A stretch of 64,000 nt of DNA from Parvularcula mediterranea (lineage in GTDB: Bacteria > Pseudomonadota > Alphaproteobacteria > Caulobacterales > Parvularculaceae): NCBI RefSeq assembly GCF_013085255.1, contig NZ_JABFCX010000003.1, positions 1,001,288-1,065,287 of the forward strand, read 5' to 3'. Each line of letters begins with the position of its first letter. Position 1 is the first letter of the stretch. Position numbers and translations under genes: made by a program. The notes beneath the pieces were generated by a model. That model was given only the letters and a program-made list of their open reading frames with translations. It was not told where the DNA came from and ran no database searches. Shown here piece after piece: positions 26,378 to 35,172 of this stretch.

Positions 26378-26595
26378 GTTCTCGTCCAGCTCTCTGTCGC
26401 TCCGCGGACGGTTCTGCCGCGCGGAGAGGGATTCCCTCAGGGCCGGTTGTGGGGGCGTTATGGTTTAGAAGGGGTGAATGGCTCGACTGGTGCCAAGCCG
26501 AGAAGCTGCTTCTGATAATGTGGGCACTGCGTTGCTTGTTTGACGAATTCGCTCCCCAACTCTTCTCTTGAGGGTGGAACGAAGGGGAGAATGAA

Positions 26596-28404
26596 ATGCG
26601 CAACATCATCACTGCGGCTCTGGCCGTCCTGTTGCTGACAGCGGGGTCAGCGCTGGGGCAGGAGCTCAAGTCTTTCGGATACGGAACGATGTGGAACTCG
26701 CCATTGACGGCGTCCCGCCCCACCGTTGTCGTGTTCATCAACACCATCGAGGCCCAGGCTCCGCGTGTTACCGCCCAGACCAGGGTCTTCACCTCGATCC
26801 CGGCTATGATTTGGGGGCCGGGAGCGAACAACGCGAACGCTTATTACAACCATGCCTCGGCAGGGAGGTTCCAGTGGACGAGGGCGCAGAACGGCGTCTA
26901 CGGACCCTACCAGTCCCAGAACGGGCACTGTCTCAGGCGCGCGAATGGAGCGACCTTCAGCGCGGGACGGACGATCCTCCGGCATGAAGCCGTCCGCTTC
27001 CTGATGTCCGACCCCAACATGAACATGCGGCAGTTCGATACGAACGGAAACGGCATCGTCAGCCACCGCGAACTTGCGATCCATATCGTCTATAACTGCC
27101 CGCCCAGCACGTCCGCCAACCCCCACACTCCGACCTCAGGGGAAGTGCGGGAGGTCGATGTCACGGTCAGGGGGCTGAGGTTCGCGGGAAAGGTCTCGAG
27201 CAGCAAAACGACGGTGTCCATCCCGACCTTGCACCATGAGCTGGCGCATCTCCTGGGCACCTATGATCTTTATACCGACCGGATGGATTGCGATTGCCGC
27301 AGCGTCTCGCTGATGCATGTCAGGAACCACCAGATGCTGAGCGATCTGGACGGTCCTCACAAATTCGCCCTCGGATGGACGAGGACTTCAGTCATCGACA
27401 TTGCAAAGCTCAGCCGCAGGTCGATCAACGAAGCGCTTGGCCGCAATGTCCACTACCTGATCTACGACTCTCGCCGATCGCAGAAGGAATATTTCTATAC
27501 GGAGTTCCGCCGGTCGAACGATCCCTTTGAAGCAGGGCTGTTCCAGAGCGGGCTCGCGGTCTGGCGGGTCACGCAAAGGGCGGACGGCAAGATTGACCGG
27601 ATTCGTCTCCTGAGCCCGAATATCCTCGCTCTATCAAGGGTCTCGCGCGCTGCGGATCTTGGGAACAGGGTCGACAGGCTCCTCTTTGAGGAGGCGGACG
27701 GAAGCTTCACGCCCGTGTGGGAGAACGGCGAACCCGCAGACTTCGCCTTTCGCGTGACTGACCCCGCAGCGAACGGTGCACGCCGGTACTTCGCCGAACG
27801 CGACATCTTCACGGCCGCAGCAACGCTACCGTCAACGAAGAAGGGCTATTTCTTCCAGCAAGAGGATTACTTCAGGTTCGACTATGCGCGTGACCGGTTC
27901 GACCGGAAGCGACGCGCAGGGGAAGACGGGAAGAACTGGTCCGCATACGCACAGCATGCAGATGGCGCTTTCGCGCGTGCCGCTAACGGAGAAACCCAGG
28001 TCTACTTCCTCCGCGGCTCGCGCTATTATCGCTATAGCTTGGACCGTGATCAGGTGGATCAGATCGGCAATATCTCCACCCTGTTCAGAGGTGTGCCGAA
28101 CAATATCGATGCAGCGATCCACCACCCAACCAACGGGAAGACGTACTTCTTCAAGGGCAATCAGTACTATCGATATGATTGGGATGACCGCCGGGTCGAT
28201 GCCACGCGGACGATCTCCGATATCGGCTGGAAGGGCGTTCCGTCAGACCTGAACGCGGCGCTCATGCATCCCAACGGCAAGGCTTACTTCTTCAAGCTGG
28301 ACCGCGGGCGAATGGCCTATCATCGCTATGACTTTGGCCAGCAGGGGGTCGACCGGACCGGCATCATGGGCACCGACGGCTGGCTCGGAAAGAGCAGCCT
28401 CTAG
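26596..28404 (+). CDS. Secreted M6-like metalloprotease with EF-hand loop and hemopexin repeats
   Basis: 602 residues. Signal peptide to about residue 21 (AGSALGQ). An EF-hand loop DTNGNGIVSHRE (148-159) has ligands at positions 1, 3, 5 and 12. The zinc site is HELAHLLGTYDLY (HExxH at 214-218), with SLMHVRNHQ and FALGW after it, as in immune-inhibitor-A-like M6 peptidases. Four hemopexin-like repeats follow (about 417-460, 468-508, 515-555, 562-600), each with a YFFxxxxYYRY core. The order protease then hemopexin mirrors animal matrix metalloproteinases. Likely degrades extracellular protein. It is divergent from flhA. Confidence 0.8.
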   Translation: MRNIITAALAVLLLTAGSALGQELKSFGYGTMWNSPLTASRPTVVVFINTIEAQAPRVTAQTRVFTSIPAMIWGPGANNANAYYNHASAGRFQWTRAQNGVYGPYQSQNGHCLRRANGATFSAGRTILRHEAVRFLMSDPNMNMRQFDTNGNGIVSHRELAIHIVYNCPPSTSANPHTPTSGEVREVDVTVRGLRFAGKVSSSKTTVSIPTLHHELAHLLGTYDLYTDRMDCDCRSVSLMHVRNHQMLSDLDGPHKFALGWTRTSVIDIAKLSRRSINEALGRNVHYLIYDSRRSQKEYFYTEFRRSNDPFEAGLFQSGLAVWRVTQRADGKIDRIRLLSPNILALSRVSRAADLGNRVDRLLFEEADGSFTPVWENGEPADFAFRVTDPAANGARRYFAERDIFTAAATLPSTKKGYFFQQEDYFRFDYARDRFDRKRRAGEDGKNWSAYAQHADGAFARAANGETQVYFLRGSRYYRYSLDRDQVDQIGNISTLFRGVPNNIDAAIHHPTNGKTYFFKGNQYYRYDWDDRRVDATRTISDIGWKGVPSDLNAALMHPNGKAYFFKLDRGRMAYHRYDFGQQGVDRTGIMGTDGWLGKSSL

Positions 28405-28418
28405 AGCCCCGGCGTGGG

Positions 28419-28448
28419 TCGGCGGCGCGCCTCTTCGCGGGCCGCCGA
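28419..28448. terminator. Hairpin between convergent protease and zur genes
   Basis: TCGGCGGC (28419-28426) pairs with GCCGCCGA (28441-28448). It lies in the 52-bp gap between two convergent genes. No T-run; bidirectional termination is plausible only. Confidence 0.4.
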
Positions 28449-28456
28449 GGAGCGTC

Positions 28457-28876
28457 CTAGTGCTTCCGGCAGCCCGGTGAGCAGACCACTTTCAGCTCGA
28501 TGGATGCGTCGAGGATGGGGCGGTCTGGCAGGAGGCTTTCGACCCAGCCTGCGTCCACCTTCTGGAACTCGACCGAGCCGCAGGTCTGGCAGAGGAGGAA
28601 GGCGCCGCTGGCGTCTTCGGCTTCTGGCGGTATGGCGTAAAAGGCGTTGAGGGACTCTATCTTCCTGACCTTCCCCTTCTCCGCGAGGCGGGAGAGGGCT
28701 CGGTAGACGGTCATCGGTGCGTTGATGCCTTCATGGCGCAGGCTTTCGAGGAGGTCGAAGGCCTTCATGGGGCGCCCGAAGCCCCTGAGGCTGTCGAGGA
28801 CCATTCGGTCGTTGCGGGTAAGCTTGGCACGCTCGGGAAGAGCGCGCGGACTGTCCGCGATGGCGGTGAGTGACAT
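28457..28876 (-). CDS. zur: Fur-family zinc regulator (Zur-like)
   Basis: 139 residues. The winged-helix half has GRPMKAFDLLESLRHEGINAPMTVYRALSRL; the second half has CQTC (metal-site cysteines) and CSPGC near the end, the paired Cys pattern of Fur/Zur structural zinc sites. Fur-type HHxH histidine clusters are lacking, and the first Cys pair with VEFQKV is closer to Zur, which represses zinc uptake when zinc is plentiful. The next leftward-read gene upstream encodes a His/Cys-rich small membrane protein, which supports zinc. Confidence 0.75.
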   Translation of the reverse strand: MSLTAIADSPRALPERAKLTRNDRMVLDSLRGFGRPMKAFDLLESLRHEGINAPMTVYRALSRLAEKGKVRKIESLNAFYAIPPEAEDASGAFLLCQTCGSVEFQKVDAGWVESLLPDRPILDASIELKVVCSPGCRKH

Positions 28877-28927
28877 GATGATGTTCCCTGATCGAATGTC
28901 TTCCGAAAAATGATGGAGAGCAGTCGA

Positions 28928-29242
28928 TCAGGCAGGCGGGCCCCGGCAGGTCAGCCCGTCAGGCAGGCTCGCTTCCGTGCACGGCTGGACGGACCAGGCG
29001 AGCTCGGCGGGGAGAAGGGAGGTGGCTGGCTTCGTGGCCCCGCTCTCAGGCGGGACATCGAGCGGATCATCGGAGCTTGCCGAGCAGAGAAGGCAGGCGC
29101 CGAGATGGACCGCGTGGTTGTCGGCGTCATGGTCGTGCTCGGCGGCAACAAAGAACGCCAAAATGAAGGCCAGCACCGCTCCTGCGCAGAGCGCGCGGAG
29201 GGGACCTGAGGGGTCCCGCAGATACTGGCTAACGTTAACCAT
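28928..29242 (-). CDS. Small exported His/Cys-rich protein upstream of zur
   Basis: About 104 residues from MVNVSQYLRD; a TTG 39 bases earlier is possible. One hydrophobic helix (LCAGAVLAFILAFFVAA) is followed by HDHDADNHAVH and CLLC, both likely metal ligands, then a Pro/Ser tail with another Cys. This layout resembles DUF2946-type small proteins found near zinc or copper genes. Being just upstream of zur and co-directional (51 bp gap), it is a candidate zinc-responsive envelope protein. No certain family assignment. Confidence 0.55.
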   Translation of the reverse strand: MVNVSQYLRDPSGPLRALCAGAVLAFILAFFVAAEHDHDADNHAVHLGACLLCSASSDDPLDVPPESGATKPATSLLPAELAWSVQPCTEASLPDGLTCRGPPA

Positions 29243-29320
29243 GAAAATCCCATACACGTTCTTGGGGCGCTTGACGAGCAATACCCGCCCTGCCCCTCGT
29301 CGAATGTGGTGTTGTGCCGC

Positions 29321-30862
29321 TTAGTCCTGCACCGCCTCCCACTTGGGAAGCTCTCCCTCGAGGAAGGCGCGCATGTCCTTCATCAGGGCCTCGCGGGCGG
29401 GTTCGTGGACATACATCATGTGGCCGGCCTCGTAGTAGGTCATGCTGACCCGCTTGGCCGGAATGCCGTGCCTCGCAAAGGTCATTTCGGCGTCGAAAAA
29501 GGGCGTGACGAGGTCGTAGATGCCGTTGGCGACCCAGACGTCGAGGTCCTTGTTGACCCGCATGGCGTCCGAGAGCTTGCGGGCGACATTGACGTAGCTC
29601 GGCTCCCACCAGCTGCCTTCGGCGTTCGGGCGATAGATCCAGTTCCGCGACGCGTCGGAGCTCGAGAAATTGTAGGGGCGCTCCATCTCGACGTCGAGCT
29701 CGCCGGTGATGTGGGCCATGAAGCTTGAGGCGTAGGCTGCGCCAATGGAGGCCGATGCGGGGTCCACGGAGGGGCGCTCGGCCACGTCATCGGCTTCATC
29801 GACCATGTAGCGGCTGTCGAGGCTGCCGATCGCAACGCCTTTGTCGCGCAGGATTTCCTTGCGGTAGCGGTCCTTCAGCACCCGGAGGTCCGAGCGGAGG
29901 ATGTAGTCGGTGGAGAGGCCCGTCAGATCGCTGAAGGTCTCGGCCACTTCGCGGCGTTCGGAGGCGGAGAGCATCTGCCCGCGAAGGAGTGCTGTCGCGT
30001 AGGCTCCGCCAGCGAACGCCCGCGCTTCGTCCATCCAGTCCTCAAGGCTTTCGCCCTCGCCGACCACGCCGTGATAATGCGAGGTGGCGGCCATGGTCGG
30101 CAGGTAGGTGACGTAGGAATAGAAATTGTCGTGCACGGAGGTCGAGCCCTCATAGTCGAGGGCGTTCGAGATGAGCGCGAGACCGTTGAGGGCCATGTTG
30201 TGCTGGCTCGATGTGGTCAGGTGATGGGCGATCTGCACCGCGCGCATGGTGCCGAAGCTCTCGCCGACGATGTATTTGGGTGCGTTCCAGCGACCTTGCT
30301 CCCTGATCCACTGGCGCATGAACTCAGAAATGGATTCGGTGTCGCCTGACTGGCTCCAATAGTCCTTGGGGTCGCCCTCGCCGACGGTGCGGCTCCAGCC
30401 GGTGCCGATGGGGTCGATGAAGACGAGGTCCGTGAGGTCGAGGGGGCTCTCGGGGTTCGCCACCATCTCGTAGGGCGCGGCGCCATCATCTTCGTCCGCA
30501 TCCGAGGCCACGACCACCCGCTGGGGTCCGAGCATGCCCATGTGCAGCCAGACCGATGCTGACCCGGGGCCGCCGTTGAAGACGAAGGTCACGGGGCGGT
30601 CGGGGCCTGCGTCTTTCTTGACGTAGGAGAAGGAGAAGAAGCTCGCGACGGCATCGCCAGCTTCGTTTTTCAGGTGGGTCTCGCCAGCCTTGGCAATGTA
30701 GGAGACAGTTTCGCCTCCGAACCGGCCTCGGTGTTCACTGGTGAATGACACAGGAGGCGCCACAGGCAGCGCGGCGACCTCGCTCTCAGCGGCATGGTCG
30801 TCTGCGAAGGCGCTGGTCAGCGCTGCGCTTGCGGCGAACCCCAAAATGGCGAGTGATTTCAC
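29321..30862 (-). CDS. Secreted serine carboxypeptidase (peptidase S10)
   Basis: 513 residues. Signal peptide ends near SAFADDH. Alpha/beta-hydrolase of family S10: FVFNGGPGSASVW (oxyanion region), FIDPIGTGWSR, GESFGTMRA with the nucleophile Ser, VWVANGIYDLVTPF with the catalytic Asp, and YEAGHMMY with the catalytic His. Such enzymes trim C-terminal residues from peptides in the periplasm or outside. Own transcription unit; start preceded by GAGGAGAGCG. Confidence 0.9.
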   Translation of the reverse strand: MKSLAILGFAASAALTSAFADDHAAESEVAALPVAPPVSFTSEHRGRFGGETVSYIAKAGETHLKNEAGDAVASFFSFSYVKKDAGPDRPVTFVFNGGPGSASVWLHMGMLGPQRVVVASDADEDDGAAPYEMVANPESPLDLTDLVFIDPIGTGWSRTVGEGDPKDYWSQSGDTESISEFMRQWIREQGRWNAPKYIVGESFGTMRAVQIAHHLTTSSQHNMALNGLALISNALDYEGSTSVHDNFYSYVTYLPTMAATSHYHGVVGEGESLEDWMDEARAFAGGAYATALLRGQMLSASERREVAETFSDLTGLSTDYILRSDLRVLKDRYRKEILRDKGVAIGSLDSRYMVDEADDVAERPSVDPASASIGAAYASSFMAHITGELDVEMERPYNFSSSDASRNWIYRPNAEGSWWEPSYVNVARKLSDAMRVNKDLDVWVANGIYDLVTPFFDAEMTFARHGIPAKRVSMTYYEAGHMMYVHEPAREALMKDMRAFLEGELPKWEAVQD

Positions 30863-30943
30863 GGCGACGCTCTCCTCATTCCCGTTCCTTGGGGAGGAGC
30901 GTGCGGCAGCAAAGGCGCTGGGTCCAGTGGCTGGGCGCGAGGG

Positions 30944-33508
30944 TCAGCCCTTGAGAATCGTTCCCAAGGCGTGACTCAGGCTTCCATCATCCACAGGCTT
31001 GGTCAGGATCGGGATGTCCCGCAGCTCCGGAGGCACATCGATGCGTGAGCCGTAGCCGGTGACGAAGATGAAGGGGATCTGCAGCTCGATCAGTCGCTCG
31101 GCGATTTCGAAGGAGACCGTGCCGCGCAGGTTCATGTCGAGCACGGCGAAGTCGAACTTGTGCATCTTCAGCTCACGGAGAGCCGTCTCCACGGTCGCGG
31201 CCGTCTCGATATGCTCTGCGCCAAGGCGGGAGATGCTGTCGACCATATCCATGGCGAGGACCAGATTGTCCTCCACGAGAAGCGCGGTCTGGTCCGACGC
31301 AACGCGCTTGATCTCACCGACCTTGCCCGTGAGCTCGACCTTGGTGTCTTCCTCGAGGTCAACAAGGCAGTCCGTGGGGAGAGTAAATCGGAACTCGAGG
31401 CCCTGGGGTTTGTATTCAAGATCAACGGTGCCGTCAAACTCGTAAGGGATGGCGCGTTCAATCAGTGTGCGCCCGAAGCCGTGACGCTTTGGCGGCTCAA
31501 CCGGAGGCCCGCCGACTTCGCGCCAGCGGAAGTTGATGCCTCTTTCCTCGAGCTCCCAGCGGACCTGAATGATGCCGTCGCCGTTGGAGAGGGCGCCATA
31601 CTTCGCAGCATTGGTGACAATCTCGTGGAAGACGAGGGCGATCATCGGTGCGACGTCCGGGCGAAGACCGACGACGGGTCCCGACATCAGGACCTGGGAA
31701 AGGTCCGGCTTGGTGTAGGGAACAAGTTCCGTATCGAGAATGCCCTTGAGGCCGACGCCTTGCTTCGATCCGGAGACCGCGAGGTCGTGCGCAGCGGCGA
31801 GGGCTGCGATGCGTTGCTCGAGCGCAAGAGCATAGCTTTCCAGCGACGCCGAGCTCTCCTTGGCTTGCCGCGAAAGCGACCGGATCAGTGCAAGGATGTT
31901 CTTTACACGGTGGTTGAGCTCGGCGATCATCAGGTCCTGCTGACGCTGATGAGTCACAAGGTCCTTGTGACGCGAGAGCTGCTGGCGTTCGCCCTTCGCC
32001 GTGATCTGCGTGAGCATGATCTGGATTTCGCGGGCACTCGTCAGATCGAAGAGCTGCCACGGTTCGGACCGACCGCACTGCTCGTCCTGATACGCATCAA
32101 AGGAACCACGGGGCGAGATTCGCGGGCCGAAGGGGCTGTCCTCGACCTTTTTCTCGGGCTTTCCGCCCCATAGGACTTTCTTGATTTTCTCATCACGGAA
32201 GAACATGAGCTGGAGTGGATAGGCGGCCGTTGCCCGCACGATCAGACATCCGGCAGTGTCGCCGAGGTCGTGACCGTTGTGCCAGCCATCAGCCTGCAGA
32301 GAGTCTGTCCCCTTGAGCAAATCTTCGTCATGGGGGTTAAAACCACCGACTGCGCGGATGGCTTCTGAACTCGGTACAGAAGCATCTGTCTGCAGCTTGT
32401 CGTCACGCAAGATGGCCATACCATCACAATTAATAAGCTTACGGAAGACTTTTGAAATGCTCGGAAAGGCCTTCAGAAGGTCCGTCGTCGCATCGGTCTC
32501 GGCGATGATCTGCTGGCGGGCGGCGGCGGCTCTTGCGCGCGCCGCGACTTGCTCGCTTTCTGTCTTCTCCTTCACGAGAAGCGACATGATCTGTCCGAAG
32601 AGCTCGCATGCAATCCTGACATCCGAGGTGATGACCCGCGGGCTCATATGGTGGCAGGCGAACATGCCCCAGAGCTTGCCGTCGACAACAAGGCCAATCG
32701 TCAGCGTACCGCCGACACCCATGTTCTTGAGGTACTGAACGTGGATGGGTGAGACGCCCCTTGTGTGTGCAAGCGACATGTCGAGCGGATCGAGATCGGC
32801 GGTCCGGGCCAGCACGGTGACGGGCTCCTGATAGACGTCGCTGGTGATCCGGACGGGGTTCTTGACCTGAAGTGCCCTTGCCTGCGCAGGAACATCCCAT
32901 GCGGGATAGCGCAGTCCGAGATAGCTCGGGACATCAGGCGCGCGCGCTTCAGCGACGACCTCGCCACTGCCATCATCATCATAGCGATAGGCCTTCACCC
33001 GATCGTAGCCCGAGAGGGACCGCAGTCCGACAACGGCGGCTTTGAGCATGCGGTCGACGGTCTGCTCGGCGCCGGCACGCGCGATGAACAGGCGGGCCTG
33101 TTCGAGGGCGGACCGGTTGGTGTGAAGCGGTTGAGCTTCGCCGCGCTCGAACTCAACAATGGCGCGTTCGCCGGGGGACCGATGGGCGTAGACCTCGATC
33201 TTGTTGCCGCGGAGCTCATACTGACCGACCCGCTCGCGCTGGGCGGCGGATGTGGAGAAGGAGAGGACGTTGCGAATGTCGTGGAGGACATCGTCGGGAA
33301 GAACTGACGACCATTCGTTGCCGAGCACTGACTTGGCCTCGATGCCAAGGAACTCGGCCAGGTTCTCACTGGCGAAGTCGACGGTATCGAGGGAAAGTGG
33401 TCCTGCGATCAGGGCCGCGAAGGGCTGGACCGTTCCTGGGATGTGGATCGGTTCCTTGTCGCAATTCTCAACCGACAGCTCTTCGACTGTCATTTCACCG
33501 TCTGCCAT
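30944..33508 (-). CDS. bphP: Bacteriophytochrome HWE histidine kinase with C-terminal receiver
   Basis: 854 residues. PAS-GAF-PHY photosensor: chromophore Cys at 16 (VENCDKEPIHIPGTVQP), GAF motif RYPAWDVPAQAR (D205 kept; the usual Ser is Trp), SPIHVQYLKNMGV, FACHH, and the PHY tongue PRGSF (466-470). Then an HWE kinase with phospho-His 533 in ELNHRVKN and FRWREVGG, the WxE motif. A receiver (about 735-850) ends the protein, with VLDMNLRG as the Asp site. It binds biliverdin and responds to red/far-red light. Downstream of fliQ but with a 116-bp gap, so probably separate. Confidence 0.93.
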   Translation of the reverse strand: MADGEMTVEELSVENCDKEPIHIPGTVQPFAALIAGPLSLDTVDFASENLAEFLGIEAKSVLGNEWSSVLPDDVLHDIRNVLSFSTSAAQRERVGQYELRGNKIEVYAHRSPGERAIVEFERGEAQPLHTNRSALEQARLFIARAGAEQTVDRMLKAAVVGLRSLSGYDRVKAYRYDDDGSGEVVAEARAPDVPSYLGLRYPAWDVPAQARALQVKNPVRITSDVYQEPVTVLARTADLDPLDMSLAHTRGVSPIHVQYLKNMGVGGTLTIGLVVDGKLWGMFACHHMSPRVITSDVRIACELFGQIMSLLVKEKTESEQVAARARAAAARQQIIAETDATTDLLKAFPSISKVFRKLINCDGMAILRDDKLQTDASVPSSEAIRAVGGFNPHDEDLLKGTDSLQADGWHNGHDLGDTAGCLIVRATAAYPLQLMFFRDEKIKKVLWGGKPEKKVEDSPFGPRISPRGSFDAYQDEQCGRSEPWQLFDLTSAREIQIMLTQITAKGERQQLSRHKDLVTHQRQQDLMIAELNHRVKNILALIRSLSRQAKESSASLESYALALEQRIAALAAAHDLAVSGSKQGVGLKGILDTELVPYTKPDLSQVLMSGPVVGLRPDVAPMIALVFHEIVTNAAKYGALSNGDGIIQVRWELEERGINFRWREVGGPPVEPPKRHGFGRTLIERAIPYEFDGTVDLEYKPQGLEFRFTLPTDCLVDLEEDTKVELTGKVGEIKRVASDQTALLVEDNLVLAMDMVDSISRLGAEHIETAATVETALRELKMHKFDFAVLDMNLRGTVSFEIAERLIELQIPFIFVTGYGSRIDVPPELRDIPILTKPVDDGSLSHALGTILKG

Positions 33509-33624
33509 CGGTGCTCCCCATGAGGTTCCAAAGGGAAACTAGATCGGCAAGGCATGGAGGCGAGTGGCCTGCGACACACAGGCCTGAAAAACAGCAGTTT
33601 TTACTTAGGTTAAGGCTGATCCGA

Positions 33625-33900
33625 TCAGCCGCCTGCCTGGCTCCTGATGATCTTGTCGCCAATCAGGGCGGCGTACATCGAGATGCGCTGGAAGGTCAGC
33701 GGCAGGCAGAAGACGATGGTGATGAAGATCGCCGCGAACTTCGGAACGAAGGTCAGGGTCATCTCCTGCACCTGGGTCAGGGCCTGGAAGAGGGCGACGC
33801 CGAGGCCTGTGATCGTGCCTGCGATCAGCGGCGGGCCGCAGATGATCATGGCGGTGAGGAAGCCCTCACGGATGATTTGAATGACGTCGGCCTCGGTCAT
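33625..33900 (-). CDS. fliQ: Flagellar export gate protein FliQ
   Basis: 91 residues, two transmembrane helices: AMIICGPPLIAGTITGLGVALFQALTQ and FVPKFAAIFITIVFCLPLTF, here as the parts GPPLIAGTITGLGVALFQA and KFAAIFITIVFCLP. Typical N-terminus MTEADVIQIIREGF. Forms the gate with FliP and FliR. Last gene of flgB-flgC-fliE-fliQ, 24 bp after fliE. Confidence 0.95.
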   Translation of the reverse strand: MTEADVIQIIREGFLTAMIICGPPLIAGTITGLGVALFQALTQVQEMTLTFVPKFAAIFITIVFCLPLTFQRISMYAALIGDKIIRSQAGG

Positions 33901-33924
33901 GGTCTGCCCCTTGGCGCGGACGCC

Positions 33925-34230
33925 TTAGATCGGCATCCGCATGATTTCCTGATAGGCCTCGATCATCTTGTTCCTGATCGCCAGGGATGTCTCGACGGCC
34001 AGCTCAGCCTGCACGGTCGACTGAACGACATCCTGCAGCGAGGCTTTTCCGTGCATGGCGTTCATGGTCATCGCCTCGGAAGCCTGCACGGTCTCGATCT
34101 GCTGCACGGCGGTCGATTTCAGCGCTTCGGTGAAACTCATCGCCGGAACGTTCTTAACAGACTGTGAACTCTGAACGGCGGAGGCGCCGCCCATCTGGGT
34201 CCCGCTGATGGCTGCAATCGCTTCGATCAT
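33925..34230 (-). CDS. fliE: Flagellar hook-basal body protein FliE
   Basis: 101 residues. C-terminal helix pair of FliE is clear: GKASLQDVVQSTVQAELAVE, then RNKMIEAYQEIMRMPI at the end. FliE joins the MS ring to the proximal rod. Between flgC and fliQ, gaps of 11 and 24 bp. Confidence 0.93.
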   Translation of the reverse strand: MIEAIAAISGTQMGGASAVQSSQSVKNVPAMSFTEALKSTAVQQIETVQASEAMTMNAMHGKASLQDVVQSTVQAELAVETSLAIRNKMIEAYQEIMRMPI

Positions 34231-34241
34231 GGGGTTAGTCC

Positions 34242-34655
34242 TTAATTGTCGAGGAGGGCGAGGGTGGCCATAGCCATGCCGCGCGCCTGTTCGATGACGT
34301 TGAGGTTGGCGTCATAGGAGCGGGTCGCCTCGCGCATGTCGGTCATTTCGATCAGCGTGTTGACGTTCGGAACCTTGACGTAGCCCTTCTGGTCCGCAGC
34401 CGGATGGCTTGGATCGTAGGAGAGGGTGAACTCGCCGGGATCGACGCCGATCTTCTTGACCGTGACCGTGTCAGCGCCGAGGGCGCGGTCGAACTCAGGT
34501 TGGAAGACGATAGTCTTGCGGCGGTAGGGATCTGCGCCAGGGGCCGAGCCGAGCGAGTTGGCGTTGGCGATGTTCTCGGAGACCATCCGGACACGAAGCG
34601 ACTGCGCTTCGAGGCCGGAGCCTGCGATCTTCATGGCTGCTGAAATGGCGTCCAT
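34242..34655 (-). CDS. flgC: Flagellar proximal rod protein FlgC
   Basis: 137 residues. Rod-protein N-terminus AMKIAGSGLEAQSLRVRMVSENIANANS and C-terminal EMTDMREATRSYDANLNVIE, both standard. Its central ANSLGSAPGADPYRRK segment is the FlgC-specific loop. Assembles above FliE/FlgB. Starts 15 bp after flgB. Confidence 0.97.
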   Translation of the reverse strand: MDAISAAMKIAGSGLEAQSLRVRMVSENIANANSLGSAPGADPYRRKTIVFQPEFDRALGADTVTVKKIGVDPGEFTLSYDPSHPAADQKGYVKVPNVNTLIEMTDMREATRSYDANLNVIEQARGMAMATLALLDN

Positions 34656-34670
34656 TGGTCAGTGCTTCCC

Positions 34671-35063
34671 TTAGGTGCGCGTGTTGAGGACGGCTTTCAT
34701 CATGCCGACGTGCTTTTTCATGAGTTGGGTAGAGAGCTGATAGTCCCGCGCGTTGTCCGCTGCGTTGATCATCTGCTCTTCGAGGGTGACCTGGTTGCCC
34801 GAAGGAGCCGTCTCCCAACCGCCGACCGCATTGTCCTCGCGGAAGGTCGTGTTGCCCAGCTCTGCAATCATGTGCCGACCGTGGGTGGCCAGCATCCCTG
34901 CGGGCTTCACGGTGCGGAGGGCTTCGGTGAAATTCTTGAGGTCCTGCGCCTTGTAGCCGGGCGTATCGGCGTTCGCGACGTTCTGCGCCAGCAGCGTATG
35001 CCGTGTCGTCAGGTAGTCCATCTTGTTCGTCATGGTCGTGAACAGGCTGATGCCGTCGATCAT
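34671..35063 (-). CDS. flgB: Flagellar proximal rod protein FlgB
   Basis: 130 residues from ATG MIDGISLFTTM, which has GAGGAG 10 bp upstream; the GTG 18 bases earlier is unlikely. RHTLLAQNVANADTPGYKAQDLKNF is the rod motif. The C-terminal LEEQMINAADNARDYQLS is standard. First gene of flgB-flgC-fliE-fliQ and divergent from fliI, with a TTAA-N7-TAAA box between the two. Confidence 0.95.
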   Translation of the reverse strand: MIDGISLFTTMTNKMDYLTTRHTLLAQNVANADTPGYKAQDLKNFTEALRTVKPAGMLATHGRHMIAELGNTTFREDNAVGGWETAPSGNQVTLEEQMINAADNARDYQLSTQLMKKHVGMMKAVLNTRT

Positions 35064-35112
35064 GGTGGGAGTTCTCCTCACGGGGTTCGTCCCTCAGATG
35101 ACCAGCACGAGC

Positions 35113-35127
35113 TTAAACCTGCATAAA
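35113..35127. promoter_or_regulatory. TTAA-N7-TAAA flagellar box between flgB and fliI
   Basis: TTAAACCTGCATAAA. It is 50 bp from the flgB start and 46 bp from the fliI start, so it could serve both. Near-consensus for a CtrA-type site (TTAA-N7-TTAA), and shares ACC-G with the sites at 50683 and 54209. Confidence 0.6.
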
Positions 35128-35172
35128 AGATTAGGGGGTCAGAAAGGCTCTGCTTTCGAGAAGGAGAGCCTG

